Source of the DNA: Paraburkholderia agricolaris
GTDB taxonomy: Bacteria; Pseudomonadota; Gammaproteobacteria; Burkholderiales; Burkholderiaceae
Direction of reading: 5' to 3'
DNA length: 64,000 nucleotides
NCBI RefSeq assembly: GCF_009455635.1
Contig: NZ_QPER01000002.1
Coordinates: 1 to 64,000 of the forward strand
In this document: one piece after another, positions 7,884-16,325 of the stretch
Numbering within the stretch: position 1 is the stretch's first letter
How the letters are laid out: every line of letters begins with the position of its first letter
Program-made: the position numbers and the translations under genes
The notes under the pieces: model-generated
What the model was told of the DNA's origin: nothing
Database searches by the model: none
The model's input: the letters and a program-made list of their open reading frames with translations, nothing else

Positions 7884-8478
7884 TCGCATCCTCTCTGGAT
7901 AGGCCTTTTTCGCTCAGGCAAGTGCGCAGGCGCAGGCGCGCGCGATAGATCAGTACGCTGCAGTGATTGGCGGTCATCTGCAATTCGGCGCAGATCGCCT
8001 CGGTGTCGAGATCGAGAAATTCGCGCATCATGAATACGCGCCCGATGTGTTCGGGCAGGTGATCCAGACACATCTCGAACAAGGTCCAGAATTGCTGCTG
8101 ACGTAGCGCGGTTTCCGGCGTCGGCCACGGCTGGGGCTTGGCTTCGCGTGACCAGTGGCCGTTGTCCTTGAAGAGCTCGCGATCGAGCAGCGCTTCGCCA
8201 TCGATTTCGGATTCCAGCGCTGACAGGTTCACTGTGCGCTGCCGGGCGCGCAAAGTGTCGACAAGCTTGTGCCGCAAGATGCCGAACACCCACGTCTTGT
8301 GTTCCGATTGCGCGGCAAACCGGTCGGCTTGCGTCCAGGCAGCGGCGAGAGCCTCCTGGACGGCGTCTTCGGCGGCAGCGGCATCGCGCAGTTGCAAGCG
8401 GGCGAAGCGCACCAGGTCGCGCCGCAGTTGCGTCAGGTAGACGGGATCGTCGAGCGCCGGCCCGCTTACTTGCGCCAT
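7870..8478 (-). CDS. ECF-type RNA polymerase sigma factor
   Basis: A 202-aa extracytoplasmic-function sigma factor. Region 2 includes LQLRDAAAAEDAVQEAL and FAAQSEHKTWVFGILRHKL; region 4 includes EHIGRVFMMREFLDLDTEAI and a helix-turn-helix with SVLIYRARLRLRTCL. The start at ATG 8478 is preceded by GGAG at 6-nt spacing and gives the usual family length. An in-frame ATG at 8625 would add 49 residues of low complexity. It overlaps the anti-sigma gene, forming the usual sigma/anti-sigma pair. The regulon is unknown. Confidence 0.86.
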   Translation of the reverse strand: MAQVSGPALDDPVYLTQLRRDLVRFARLQLRDAAAAEDAVQEALAAAWTQADRFAAQSEHKTWVFGILRHKLVDTLRARQRTVNLSALESEIDGEALLDRELFKDNGHWSREAKPQPWPTPETALRQQQFWTLFEMCLDHLPEHIGRVFMMREFLDLDTEAICAELQMTANHCSVLIYRARLRLRTCLSEKGLSREDANGEV

Positions 8479-8952
8479 GGCAGGCTCCGTCGCCGCGCTT
8501 GCGGTTGCAGCACGTTTTCTTCTGAATCGTTGCAGTTCATAGGCGGGTGAGTTTCCTCGCGCAGTACCCTGATGTGTGCGCCATTCTCCCGCAGGTTGCT
8601 GCGCAAGCGAATTGGTATTGAACATGTGCCCGCCGGCAAGCGATGACCTGATGAGCTTAGTCGTGCCGCGACGGAGTTTATGACTGGACTGATGAAAGCA
8701 AAAAACATTATTGCGCAAAATGAAATCTACGCTCCGGTGACAACTTGCAAGGTTGGGCGTATGGATGAGATGTGCAGTCAGGTACGCGTCAAAGCAGGTC
8801 GCAGATCCACATTAAATGCGCACCTGAATTATTTCAATATTTGAAAAAAAGTCTTCTTCTCTTCGGTGTTTTTATGCGGACACTGAATCGCTATTCTTCA
8901 GTCCATCGATCGCATCCGATCGCACACCAACGCACTGAAGAGGAGCTACACC
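8479..8952. other. Intergenic region between sigma gene and small peptide gene
   Basis: 474 bp of divergent leader sequence. It is more AT-rich near 8800-8880 than its surroundings, probably holding promoters for the sigma operon (minus) and the 43-aa peptide gene (plus). I cannot assign -35/-10 boxes with confidence and see no RNA gene. Confidence 0.5.
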
Positions 8953-9084
8953 ATGAAACGCATTCTTACCGCCCTGATCGCTTCCGTCGCCCTGTTTGCC
9001 GCTGCTTCGGGCGCCGCTCAGGCCGCCGCGCCGGCTCAATGCAACGGCCCGGCATCGTACTGCAACGTGTTCTTCGGCAACTAA
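8953..9084 (+). CDS. Small secreted peptide, 43 aa
   Basis: This 43-codon gene begins MKRILTALIASVALFAAASG and has a clear signal peptide: two basic residues, a hydrophobic core and an AQAAA cleavage region near residues 22-26. The predicted mature peptide is only about 17-20 residues and ends ASYCNVFFGN. It contains two cysteines, at residues 30 and 37, that could form a disulfide. GAAGAGGAGCT lies just before the ATG, and a strong intrinsic terminator follows about 70 bp downstream, so it looks like a genuine monocistronic unit. It diverges from the sigma/anti-sigma pair and could be part of its regulon (inference). I know of no function. Confidence 0.75.
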   Translation: MKRILTALIASVALFAAASGAAQAAAPAQCNGPASYCNVFFGN

Positions 9085-9151
9085 TCGTCTGAAGAACGCA
9101 GCTGGACACATGTCCAGCGCGAGTCCGCTGACGAGACAGATTCTCGAAGCC

Positions 9152-9184
9152 AAAAAAGGGGCGCCGATAAGGGCGCCCTTTTTT
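9152..9184 (+). terminator. Intrinsic terminator after the small peptide gene
   Basis: A-run, GC-rich stem (AAAAAAGGG, one bulged G, CGCC paired with GGCGCCCTTTTTT) and a closing T-run. The A-run makes it potentially bidirectional. Confidence 0.85.
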
Positions 9185-9634
9185 CGTATTCAATAATCTC
9201 GAGACGTTTGACGCGTGCGTGCAAGGTATCGGCGGAGCCTGGCAAAGACCCACTGCATCGCCGTATGAGCATCGCGAAACGCAAAGCGGTACACAATACC
9301 CGGCACTCCGAAGCAACACCCGCGCCCGGCACGCAAATGCGTCTAATGCTCACGCTTCTAACGTGTTACAGTGGCCCAACAGCTTGCAGTTCTCCTGCGC
9401 GTCTTGCGCAGTCCCTCAGGCATCTGCCTCTCATCACAGCGCCCTGAATCGAACAGGGTCCTTTCCTTCTACCCTGTTTTGCGATGTCGTCGGCGTGGCC
9501 TGGCCAAGTGGCCGCTCGTCATGCGCATCGCCGATCAGCACCGTATCTTCCGCTGCAACGCCGCGACTCGCCCGGCGTCACGCCGCCCATCCATAACACG
9601 TTCCAGGCGAGATCCTTCACCGGAGACGACCACC
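9185..9634. other. Gene-free stretch before two small coupled genes
   Basis: About 450 bp with no convincing gene. It contains an 8-bp inverted repeat at 9452-9459 and 9471-9478 (AACAGGGT and ACCCTGTT) followed by TT, which could be a weak terminator or leader hairpin. Otherwise I see nothing assignable. Confidence 0.45.
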
Positions 9635-9919
9635 ATGAACAATACGATCAGAAGCTATCGGGGCCTTGAGATTTATCCGCTGGTTTATCCACACCAGCCG
9701 CGCTCTCCCGACGGCGCCCGCCACTACGATGCGGGCTTCGACGCCGCCGTGCGAATCTGCCGGCGCGGCACCGACGACACCTTGACCAGCAGCCGTGTCT
9801 TTCACGTGCCGAGCCGTTCGCCGTTTGGCGCGGCCGGCGACGCGCGGATTGCGTCGACAAGTTACGCGGAACGGGTGATCGACGGCATGGTTGTCGGCCA
9901 GTCGATCGCCGGCCTTTGA
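9635..9919 (+). CDS. Small conserved-type protein of unknown function
   Basis: A 94-aa soluble protein with no signal or membrane segment. It starts MNNTIRSYRGLEIYPLVY and has alternating beta-type segments (DAAVRICRRG, SSRVFHVPS). ATG 9635 is preceded by CGGAGAC at close spacing. Its TGA overlaps the ATG of the next gene (TGATG, 9917-9921), so the two are probably coupled. The two proteins share length and a similar ending (V.G..IA), which suggests distant paralogy. I do not recognise a family with confidence. Confidence 0.65.
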   Translation: MNNTIRSYRGLEIYPLVYPHQPRSPDGARHYDAGFDAAVRICRRGTDDTLTSSRVFHVPSRSPFGAAGDARIASTSYAERVIDGMVVGQSIAGL

Positions 9920-10200
9920 TGCGCGCGCCGATGGCAAGTCATGTTTCCAGGCGCTCGCAGGGCGTGAATTCCCCGCCGTTGACCGGCCGCGCGAACTATC
10001 AGGTCGCGGTGTCGTCGCGTCGAACCTCCAGCGGGACGGTGCCGACGCTGAAAGTGATCCGGCTGAGCGACGAGCGCGTGATCTACCCGTTTCGGGGGCA
10101 CGCGGACATGCCGTTCTTCGAAACGGCCGACGCAGCCCAGTCGTTTGCCGAGACGTATGGCTGGCAACTCGTGGATGGCGATATCGCCGTGCCGGAATGA
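9919..10200 (+). CDS. Small conserved-type protein of unknown function, coupled
   Basis: A 93-aa soluble protein starting at ATG 9919, which overlaps the upstream stop. The region NYQVAVSSRRTSSGTVPTLK followed by a beta segment and FETADAAQSFAETYGWQLVDG looks like a small alpha/beta fold. I recall similar short proteins in Burkholderia, but I cannot name a family or function reliably. It forms a two-gene unit with its neighbour. Confidence 0.65.
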   Translation: MRAPMASHVSRRSQGVNSPPLTGRANYQVAVSSRRTSSGTVPTLKVIRLSDERVIYPFRGHADMPFFETADAAQSFAETYGWQLVDGDIAVPE

Positions 10201-10272
10201 CGGTGACAAACACGCGTTTGCCTCAAATCGTCCTAGGCCGAAAGCATGCTTGATTGACAAGGCAAAAGTACC

Positions 10273-10335
10273 AGTTATCCACAAGGTTATTCAGTGAATC
10301 TGTGGATAACTTTAGGTGCTACCGGGTTATCCACC
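10273..10335. promoter_or_regulatory. Cluster of DnaA-box-like sites
   Basis: Two perfect consensus DnaA boxes, TTATCCACA at 10275-10283 and its complement TGTGGATAA at 10301-10309, form an 11-bp inverted repeat (AGTTATCCACA and TGTGGATAACT) with a 17-bp spacer. A third near-match, TTATCCACC, lies at 10327-10335. Another perfect TTATCCACA occurs at 9685-9693 inside the upstream gene. The cluster lies about 150 bp upstream of the flavin reductase gene. It could be a DnaA-responsive promoter or a DnaA-titrating locus on this replicon (inference). Confidence 0.6.
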
Positions 10336-10477
10336 GCCTGTAATTTTCGGGACGGTGGTCCGCGCTGCTGAAAGCTGCCGTTTTTATACTCGTCGCCGCC
10401 ATCTCGCGCGGCTTTTGCCTATGATGGACAGTTCGTACCCTTTCGCGCGTCGAGCGCCTTACTTTAAGGAAGCGAAC

Positions 10478-11032
10478 ATGGCCTATCACATCGCAGTCGT
10501 TGTCGGCAGCCTGCGCCGCGAGTCGTTCAACCGCCAGTTGGCGCAAGCCGTGATTTCACTTGCGCCCGCGGACTTCACGTTCGAATTCATCGATATTGGC
10601 ACCTTGCCGCTTTATAGCCAGGATTACGACGCCGACTATCCCGAAGTTGCCAAACACCTGAAGCAGCGCGTCGAAGCCGCTGACGGCCTGCTGTTTGTCA
10701 CGCCCGAGTACAACCGCTCCATACCGGGCGTCCTGAAGAACGCACTCGACTGGGGCTCGCGGCCGTGGGGCACCAATTCGTGGGGCAACAAGCCCGGTGC
10801 CGTGCTCGGCACCTCGCTTGGCGCAACCGGCACGGCGCTGGCGCAACAGCATCTGCGCAACGTGCTGGCCTATCTCGACGTGGCTACGCTTGCCCAGCCC
10901 GAAATGTTCATCAAGCACGACGCGTCGGCCATCAACGAGAAAGGCGAGATCCTGAACGACGGCACCCGCCAGTTCCTGCAGACGTTTGTCGATCGCTACG
11001 TCGCGTGGGTCAAACGTCAGACCGCTGCCTGA
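10478..11032 (+). CDS. NADPH-dependent FMN/quinone reductase (ChrR/YieF-like)
   Basis: A 184-aa flavodoxin-fold reductase. The FMN phosphate-binding loop is GSLRRESFNRQLA near residues 9-21, and the second signature TPEYNRSIPGVLKNALDW matches the NADPH:FMN reductase family that reduces quinones and, in some members, chromate. The start at ATG 10478 has AAGGA 7 nt upstream; longer upstream extensions lack family character. It appears monocistronic and lies downstream of the DnaA-box-like cluster. The physiological substrate is unknown. Confidence 0.9.
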   Translation: MAYHIAVVVGSLRRESFNRQLAQAVISLAPADFTFEFIDIGTLPLYSQDYDADYPEVAKHLKQRVEAADGLLFVTPEYNRSIPGVLKNALDWGSRPWGTNSWGNKPGAVLGTSLGATGTALAQQHLRNVLAYLDVATLAQPEMFIKHDASAINEKGEILNDGTRQFLQTFVDRYVAWVKRQTAA

Positions 11033-11116
11033 CGGCCCGTCCGCGTACACGCCCAGAAGGGCCGCGCCGCCGTTGTCCGTGAGCTCACGGTACGCCGGCG
11101 CTGCCCCTGCATCCGC

Positions 11117-12148
11117 TTAGACGTGGTGATGCCCCGTCACTCTTTCCCAACCATGACGCACAGCGAGCTTGAAGCGCTCCCACGTGCTGTCCGCTGAGGT
11201 GGTTTCCCAATGACGCCGGGCTTCCGGTTCGATGTCGTCCCACTGCCGGTCGTGATAATTCGTGTCGCGGCCGATCTCCGCGCCGTAGCGATAGGCCGGC
11301 GCGTAATCTTCATAGCGCGAACTCTCGGCAGCGTATTGCTCGTCGTAGTGAGCGCGGAAATCCTCTTCGTATTCCAGGTACTCGTTCGGGATCTGGTTGC
11401 CCAAACCCGCAGTTGGCTGCCCCGTTTCGGGAACCACTTCGGCGGGTTGCAAGATCGCGCCTGAGCCCGGCATCGAACCGGCGGCAATCGCGGTGCGTCC
11501 TGCATCGTCGGCCAGCGGATCGGCGGGCAGGTTAAGCGGGTCGTGCAGCGGCCGCTCGGCGAGCGATGGCGGGATGAACGGCTCCGCGTCGGTGCCCATG
11601 AGCGGCGGCGGATAGAGCGTATCGTCCGGATCGGCAGGCCGCACGGTTGAACGGGGCGCATCGACGCCGGGCGTCGCTACGCCGGGCGTCGCAACGCTCG
11701 ATGTATGCGGCGTGCCGGGCGTCACCGCGCCGATGCCGAGTTCGTCGAGTATCGAATGATCGCGACTCGATTCCGATGGTGTGTCCCAATCGGGCGAGCG
11801 CTCGCCAATGTCGGTTGCGCCCAGCCTATTCAAGGTATTGCGAGCGAGTTCCGCGTGCGATTCGCTGGCCGCGTTCACACAGACCAGCACAGCGCCGCGG
11901 CGCACGGCTTCAGCGTAACGGGCCGTGTCCGGCGCGCGCGGGCCGGCAGCAAACAGGCTTGAAAGAAAGCGCTCGATATTGGCGAGCACGCCCGAACTGG
12001 CGACCTCCTCGGTCGCGGAGTCGACGGACGGTTCCGGATTGGCTTGCAACTCGATCGTTTCGCGTGCAAAACCAGTTTGCACGAGCGTGTCGCGCGCGGT
12101 TTCCGCTTGAGAATAGGTCTCGAATAAACCAATCACAGTGTGTCGCAT
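11117..12148 (-). CDS. General-stress-type protein with long acidic, disordered tail
   Basis: A 343-aa soluble protein. The first about 115 residues (MRHTVIGLFETYSQAETARD and onward) resemble the general stress protein 17M/YflT domain, with a duplicated alpha/beta pattern. The rest is rich in Pro, Asp, Glu and Ala, with a short TPGVATPGV repeat, and looks disordered. The C-terminus (YGAEIGRDTNYHDRQWDDIE) is reminiscent of Burkholderia stress proteins. ATG 12148 follows GGGAGG at 5-nt spacing. It probably responds to envelope or osmotic stress, but this is only family-level. Confidence 0.72.
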   Translation of the reverse strand: MRHTVIGLFETYSQAETARDTLVQTGFARETIELQANPEPSVDSATEEVASSGVLANIERFLSSLFAAGPRAPDTARYAEAVRRGAVLVCVNAASESHAELARNTLNRLGATDIGERSPDWDTPSESSRDHSILDELGIGAVTPGTPHTSSVATPGVATPGVDAPRSTVRPADPDDTLYPPPLMGTDAEPFIPPSLAERPLHDPLNLPADPLADDAGRTAIAAGSMPGSGAILQPAEVVPETGQPTAGLGNQIPNEYLEYEEDFRAHYDEQYAAESSRYEDYAPAYRYGAEIGRDTNYHDRQWDDIEPEARRHWETTSADSTWERFKLAVRHGWERVTGHHHV

Positions 12149-12360
12149 AGCTGCCTCCCGACGGTTTTGCTGGAACAGACGGCGCAAGAGCGCGTCGGCC
12201 TCCTTCAGAAACGTCGCAACGATCATGCCGGGCCCGCAGGATGGTCCCGCGCGCCTGCTGCTGGCCGTCGACGCCGATTGGCGTAGGTGGAAACTGCGGC
12301 GTACCGCTACTGCGCTTTTACAAGCGCTGGTAATTGATGGCGGCGCTGACCCGCCTGGAT

Positions 12361-14649
12361 TTACCCGGCCGGATGCGACGCCGCGGCCGGATCGGCGCCC
12401 GTTTGCGCCAGATCGCGCTGAATATCTTGCAGGAGCGTTTCCAGTAGCGCGATATCGAAAGGTTTGGAGAGCACCCGTACGTTCACATGCCGCGCGCGGT
12501 CGAGTTCTTCCGCGTAGCCGGTGACCAGAATGACCTGCAGCCGGGTGTCGAAAGCCAGCACGGCTTCGGCAAGGTCGATACCGTTCATCGTGCCGGGCAT
12601 GTGGATGTCCGACAGCACCAGATCGAAGGGCAGCGGCCTGCCGGTGCGTGCCTGCTTCGCGTGGGCGTCGTCGAACAGGCGCAGTGCGGTGTCGGCGTTG
12701 AACACGCTCGTGACCTGGTGGCCCATCATCTGCAGCAGGGCTTCGGTGCCGGCGGCCACTTCATCGTTGTCCTCGACCAGCAGAATGCGCAAGCCGGGCG
12801 GCGAGCTGCTTTCCTCGACGCCCGTTTCGGCCGGCACTTCGGCCTCGGGCTCGGCCGTGGCGCGCGGCAGATAGAGCCGCACCGAGGTGCCCGCACCGAT
12901 TGCGCTGTCGATCGCGGCAAGGCCGCCGGAACGCTCACAGAAGGCGAAAACCTGCGGCAGTCCGAGACCGGTGCCCATGCCGGTGGGCTTCGTCGTGTAA
13001 AGCGGTTCGAAGGCGCGTGCGAGCACTTCAGGCGGCATGCCGCCGCCGGTGTCCTCGAGCGAGAGCTGCACGAAGTCGCCAGTCAGTGGAAAGCCTTCTT
13101 CACGGCGGAAGGTGATGTTGGCGGCTCGAACGGTGAAGCGGCCGCCGTTGGGCATGGCGTCGCGCGCGTTCACGGCGACGTTGATCAGCGCCAGTTCGAG
13201 CTCGGCGACGTCGACACGCATCGGCCAGATATTGACGCCGATGTCGATCACCAGCGAAATCTTCGCGCCGAGCGACGCGCGCAGCAGTTCGCGGCAGGCC
13301 GGCAGCCAGCGCTCGAGCGCCAGCGTCTCGCTGCGCAACGGCTGCTTGCGCGCGACGCCGAGCAATTGCCGGGTAAGCGACTGGCCGCTCTTGAGTGCCC
13401 GCTCGATCGCCGACAACTCGCGGTCGAGCCCCGGCGTGCCGCGCCGCCGGGCGATCTGCACGTTGGCCGAAACGACCATGAGCAGGTTGTTGAAATCGTG
13501 CGCCACGCTGCCGACCAGGTTGCCGAGCGCCTCCATCTTGCGCGACTGGCGATACGCGGATTCGATCGAGCGGCGCATCGAGGCTTCGGCCTGCCAGCGC
13601 TCCCACGCCTCTTCTTCGGCGCCAAGGCGGCGCAGCGATAGCCAGATGACACACCACAGCACGATGGACGGCGTGAACATCGACAGGATCAGCACGCTCA
13701 GGTGCCGGTACCAGGCGGCCCAGATCGCCGCGGTGCGATAGGCGCACGACACGTAGAGCGGATAGGCGCCCACACGCCGGAACGCGAGGATCACGTTGTC
13801 GCCGTCGATGTCGGAATGCATCCGTACGACGCCGGCTCGCCGCCCCTGCGCCAGTGCTTCAGCCAGTGGCGAAGCCGCTCCTATCGCGAGCGGCTCGCCG
13901 AGGCGGCGCGGATAGTGCGCGAGGATTGCGCCGTCGGCGCGCAGCAGGCTCATGGTCATCGGCGTGCTGCCGTTGCCGCCGAGCAGTTCGCGGTAGAACG
14001 CGTCGAAATAGCTGGGCCGCAGCGCGACCGACACGACCCCGCCAAACGAGCCGTCGGCGGCGCGACGCTCCACGCCGGTATTGAATAGCTGTTCGCCCGT
14101 CACGTGTCCCGCCATCACCTTCGAGACATGCTCGAGGCTCTTGCCGTCCCGAATGCCGACGAAATCGTCGCGCTCGGCAACGGACAGCACTGGAGCGGGA
14201 TAGAAACGGCTGGTGGCGAGCAGGTCGCCCTCGTGGCCGAAAATCGATACGGCCGCGACCTGCGGGTAGCCGCCGCCCATCGTACGCAGCTTCTCGTGAA
14301 TCTCGCCTTCCTGGGCGCGCACGCCGTTGTCGTCCAGACCTTGCGTCAGATCCACGACGCGCGCGTCCAGCGTCTCGTTCATGTCGAACACTTTCAGCGC
14401 GTGTTCTTCCGCCACGCGCACGGTGCGCAGCGTCACGTCGGTCGCGTCGGCCATGCGGGTGCGCAGATCGCTGAACGCCATTGCCGCGACGTACACGCAC
14501 GGCAGCACAATGGCAGTGATCAACAACGCGATCAGCGTGATGCGGCGGACGTGGAAATTCTGCTCCGGCACGGCCGGGAAACGCGCCTCGTCCTGGCGGC
14601 TAGCGGGGCTGCGGCTCGCTTCGGGCGGGTCGAACCGGTCAGGTGTCAT
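12361..14649 (-). CDS. Membrane-bound hybrid sensor histidine kinase
   Basis: A 762-aa hybrid kinase. A transmembrane segment near 35-58 and another near 312-335 flank a Cache-like periplasmic sensor domain. The dimerisation/phosphoacceptor box SVAHDFNNLL places the phospho-His at 384. The ATPase domain has an N-box (NVAVNARDAM) near 490 and G-boxes DTGGGMPP and GMGTGLGLP. A C-terminal receiver (LRILLVEDNDE) has its phospho-Asp at 681 (LVLSDIHMPG). The internal receiver suggests a phosphorelay. It diverges from the receiver-CheC-diguanylate cyclase operon 690 bp away, a possible output partner (inference). The sensed ligand is unknown. Confidence 0.92.
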   Translation of the reverse strand: MTPDRFDPPEASRSPASRQDEARFPAVPEQNFHVRRITLIALLITAIVLPCVYVAAMAFSDLRTRMADATDVTLRTVRVAEEHALKVFDMNETLDARVVDLTQGLDDNGVRAQEGEIHEKLRTMGGGYPQVAAVSIFGHEGDLLATSRFYPAPVLSVAERDDFVGIRDGKSLEHVSKVMAGHVTGEQLFNTGVERRAADGSFGGVVSVALRPSYFDAFYRELLGGNGSTPMTMSLLRADGAILAHYPRRLGEPLAIGAASPLAEALAQGRRAGVVRMHSDIDGDNVILAFRRVGAYPLYVSCAYRTAAIWAAWYRHLSVLILSMFTPSIVLWCVIWLSLRRLGAEEEAWERWQAEASMRRSIESAYRQSRKMEALGNLVGSVAHDFNNLLMVVSANVQIARRRGTPGLDRELSAIERALKSGQSLTRQLLGVARKQPLRSETLALERWLPACRELLRASLGAKISLVIDIGVNIWPMRVDVAELELALINVAVNARDAMPNGGRFTVRAANITFRREEGFPLTGDFVQLSLEDTGGGMPPEVLARAFEPLYTTKPTGMGTGLGLPQVFAFCERSGGLAAIDSAIGAGTSVRLYLPRATAEPEAEVPAETGVEESSSPPGLRILLVEDNDEVAAGTEALLQMMGHQVTSVFNADTALRLFDDAHAKQARTGRPLPFDLVLSDIHMPGTMNGIDLAEAVLAFDTRLQVILVTGYAEELDRARHVNVRVLSKPFDIALLETLLQDIQRDLAQTGADPAAASHPAG

Positions 14650-15340
14650 GGTCGATAACGCGAAGGTCGTTCGGGACGAAAGGGCCAGAAATCGGGCCGA
14701 AAATCGGTTTCATACAAAAAGCATAGACAGGTAGCGGCAGGCCGGGTATCTGTGACTCATGGTCGCGCCATGATTTGTCTGCCGTTTGAATCAGTGACAA
14801 ATCGAGAAGCGCAAACGTACACAAAAGTATAAATGTAAAAGAAAGCCTTCGAAATCTACAAAAATATTTTCATAAGTAGTGTCTAATGGGAAAATCTCTT
14901 TAATCAAAGCGAAATTGGCGTATTGCCTTTCCGCCGTTTTACTTCGAAAATCGCCGTCATCACAAATAATGTGTCCGCCATGTTCGGATGCATCTACCGC
15001 GAGGGCCGCCAGACAACGCGCACAACGCGTGACCGAAGGCGTTCGCGGAATCAGGCGCGCGGCAAGGGGACCAGCCCGATCCGTGAAGCCGCGCGGATTC
15101 ATCTACGGGGTAGGCTTCGAACATGCCGGTCATAGCCGTCGTCCACCGTGCTTGCACGCATCCATGCGCGCCCACGGCTTCCGTCAAAAGCGCCGCAGTG
15201 CGCTCTCTCCCCGCTCGTTTGCAAGCTGCATTCTCGCAAGCTTCAGCTCGCTTTACCGCTAGTCGACAGACTGCGCGCTAAAGAAACTGACTCTATCCGC
15301 CGTTAACGCGCAAGAGCTTATTCTGCTTACCGACCCGCCC
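14650..15340. other. Divergent regulatory region between kinase and receiver operon
   Basis: 691 bp without a convincing gene. The part from about 14790 to 14980 is markedly AT-rich compared with its neighbours, which fits promoters in both directions or a remnant of transferred DNA. The only frames inside lack ribosome sites and codon bias. Confidence 0.5.
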
Positions 15341-15709
15341 ATGCCTTTGCCCATTGTGATCGCCGACGATTCATTGCTTGCCCGCAAGGTGCTCACCAAG
15401 GCATTGCCGCCGGACTGGGATGTCGACGTGTCCTACGCGACGAACGGGCGCGAAGCGCTCGGCCTGTATCGCGAAGGCAAGGCGTCGGTGATGTTCCTCG
15501 ATCTGACGATGCCGGACATGACCGGCTATCAGGTGCTGGAAGCCTTGCAGCATGAGGACCTGAACACCTTCGTCATTGTCGTTTCCGCCGATGTTCAACC
15601 GATGGCCCAGTCGCGCGTGCGCGCGCTCGGCGCCGCCGCATTCATCGCCAAGCCCGTGACGCCCGAGGCGGTACTACCCATCCTCAAGGAGTACGGGTTG
15701 TATGTCTGA
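15341..15709 (+). CDS. CheY-like single-domain response regulator
   Basis: A 122-aa stand-alone receiver domain. The acidic pair is D9-D10 (VIADDS), the phosphoacceptor Asp is D54 (VMFLDLTMPDM), and the switch Lys is K104 (FIAKPVTP). There is no output domain, so it must signal by protein contact. Its stop overlaps the next gene's start by 8 bp. The following CheC-like protein is a likely phosphatase or partner, and the diguanylate cyclase a likely output. Confidence 0.92.
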   Translation: MPLPIVIADDSLLARKVLTKALPPDWDVDVSYATNGREALGLYREGKASVMFLDLTMPDMTGYQVLEALQHEDLNTFVIVVSADVQPMAQSRVRALGAAAFIAKPVTPEAVLPILKEYGLYV

Positions 15710-16325
15710 GCCAGTCCTCACCGAAGACCGGCGCGACGCGCTGCAGGAGGTCGCCAATCTGGCGATGGGCCAGGCCGCGACGCGTCTTGCGCGTCTGCTC
15801 GATGCGTTTATCGAATTGTCGGTACCGCGCGTGAAGGTGGTGGCGGTGAGCCAGGCGGCAGCGGCGCTGCGCGAGATGACCGGGATCGAGGACACGGTGA
15901 GCGCGGTGCGTCAGGGTTTTCGTTCCGACATCAAGGGCGAAGCGCTGGTGATCTGCCGCAGCGACAGCATCGACCAGTTGTGTGCGCTGGTGAGCGATCC
16001 CTATTCGCGCTCGAGCTACGAGGCGGTGAGCCAGCAGGAACTCGTGTTCGACGTCGCGAACGTGCTGACGGGCGCGTGTGTCTCGTGCATTCTCGACCAG
16101 CTCGGCCGCACGCCGGTGTTCTCCGCGCCGGGCCTGCTCGGTGAAGCAATGACGCTCGACGACGTATTCCAGCCCGGCGTCCTGCAATGGGAAGTCGCGC
16201 TGCTGGTCGAGGTCAACTTTGCGCTCGAGGATCAGAGCTTCCGCGCGCACCTCGTGATGCTGATGGCCGAAGAGTCGATCCGCCATATGAACGAGGCGCT
16301 CGACGAGTTGCTGTCCAGCTTATGA
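15702..16325 (+). CDS. CheC-family protein (CheY-P phosphatase-like)
   Basis: A 207-aa protein of the CheC/CheX/FliY fold. The two active-site helices carry E-x2-N (DALQEVANLAMG) near residues 13-18 and a D-x2-N variant (QELVFDVANVLTG) near 110. CheC members dephosphorylate CheY-P, so the neighbour receiver is the expected substrate. AAGGAG lies before ATG 15702. It overlaps both neighbours by a few bases, so the three genes are tightly coupled. The first motif is canonical; the Asp in the second may reduce or shift activity (inference). Confidence 0.85.
   Translation: MSEPVLTEDRRDALQEVANLAMGQAATRLARLLDAFIELSVPRVKVVAVSQAAAALREMTGIEDTVSAVRQGFRSDIKGEALVICRSDSIDQLCALVSDPYSRSSYEAVSQQELVFDVANVLTGACVSCILDQLGRTPVFSAPGLLGEAMTLDDVFQPGVLQWEVALLVEVNFALEDQSFRAHLVMLMAEESIRHMNEALDELLSSL

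Noticed and set aside
12487..13641. Long plus-strand frame opposite the hybrid kinase
   Set aside because: It is a high-GC antisense shadow; the minus-strand kinase has complete domain structure.
14791..15102. Possible 103-aa minus-strand gene between kinase and receiver
   Set aside because: Composition is unlike coding neighbours, no ribosome site, no motif, and it covers the presumed divergent promoter region.
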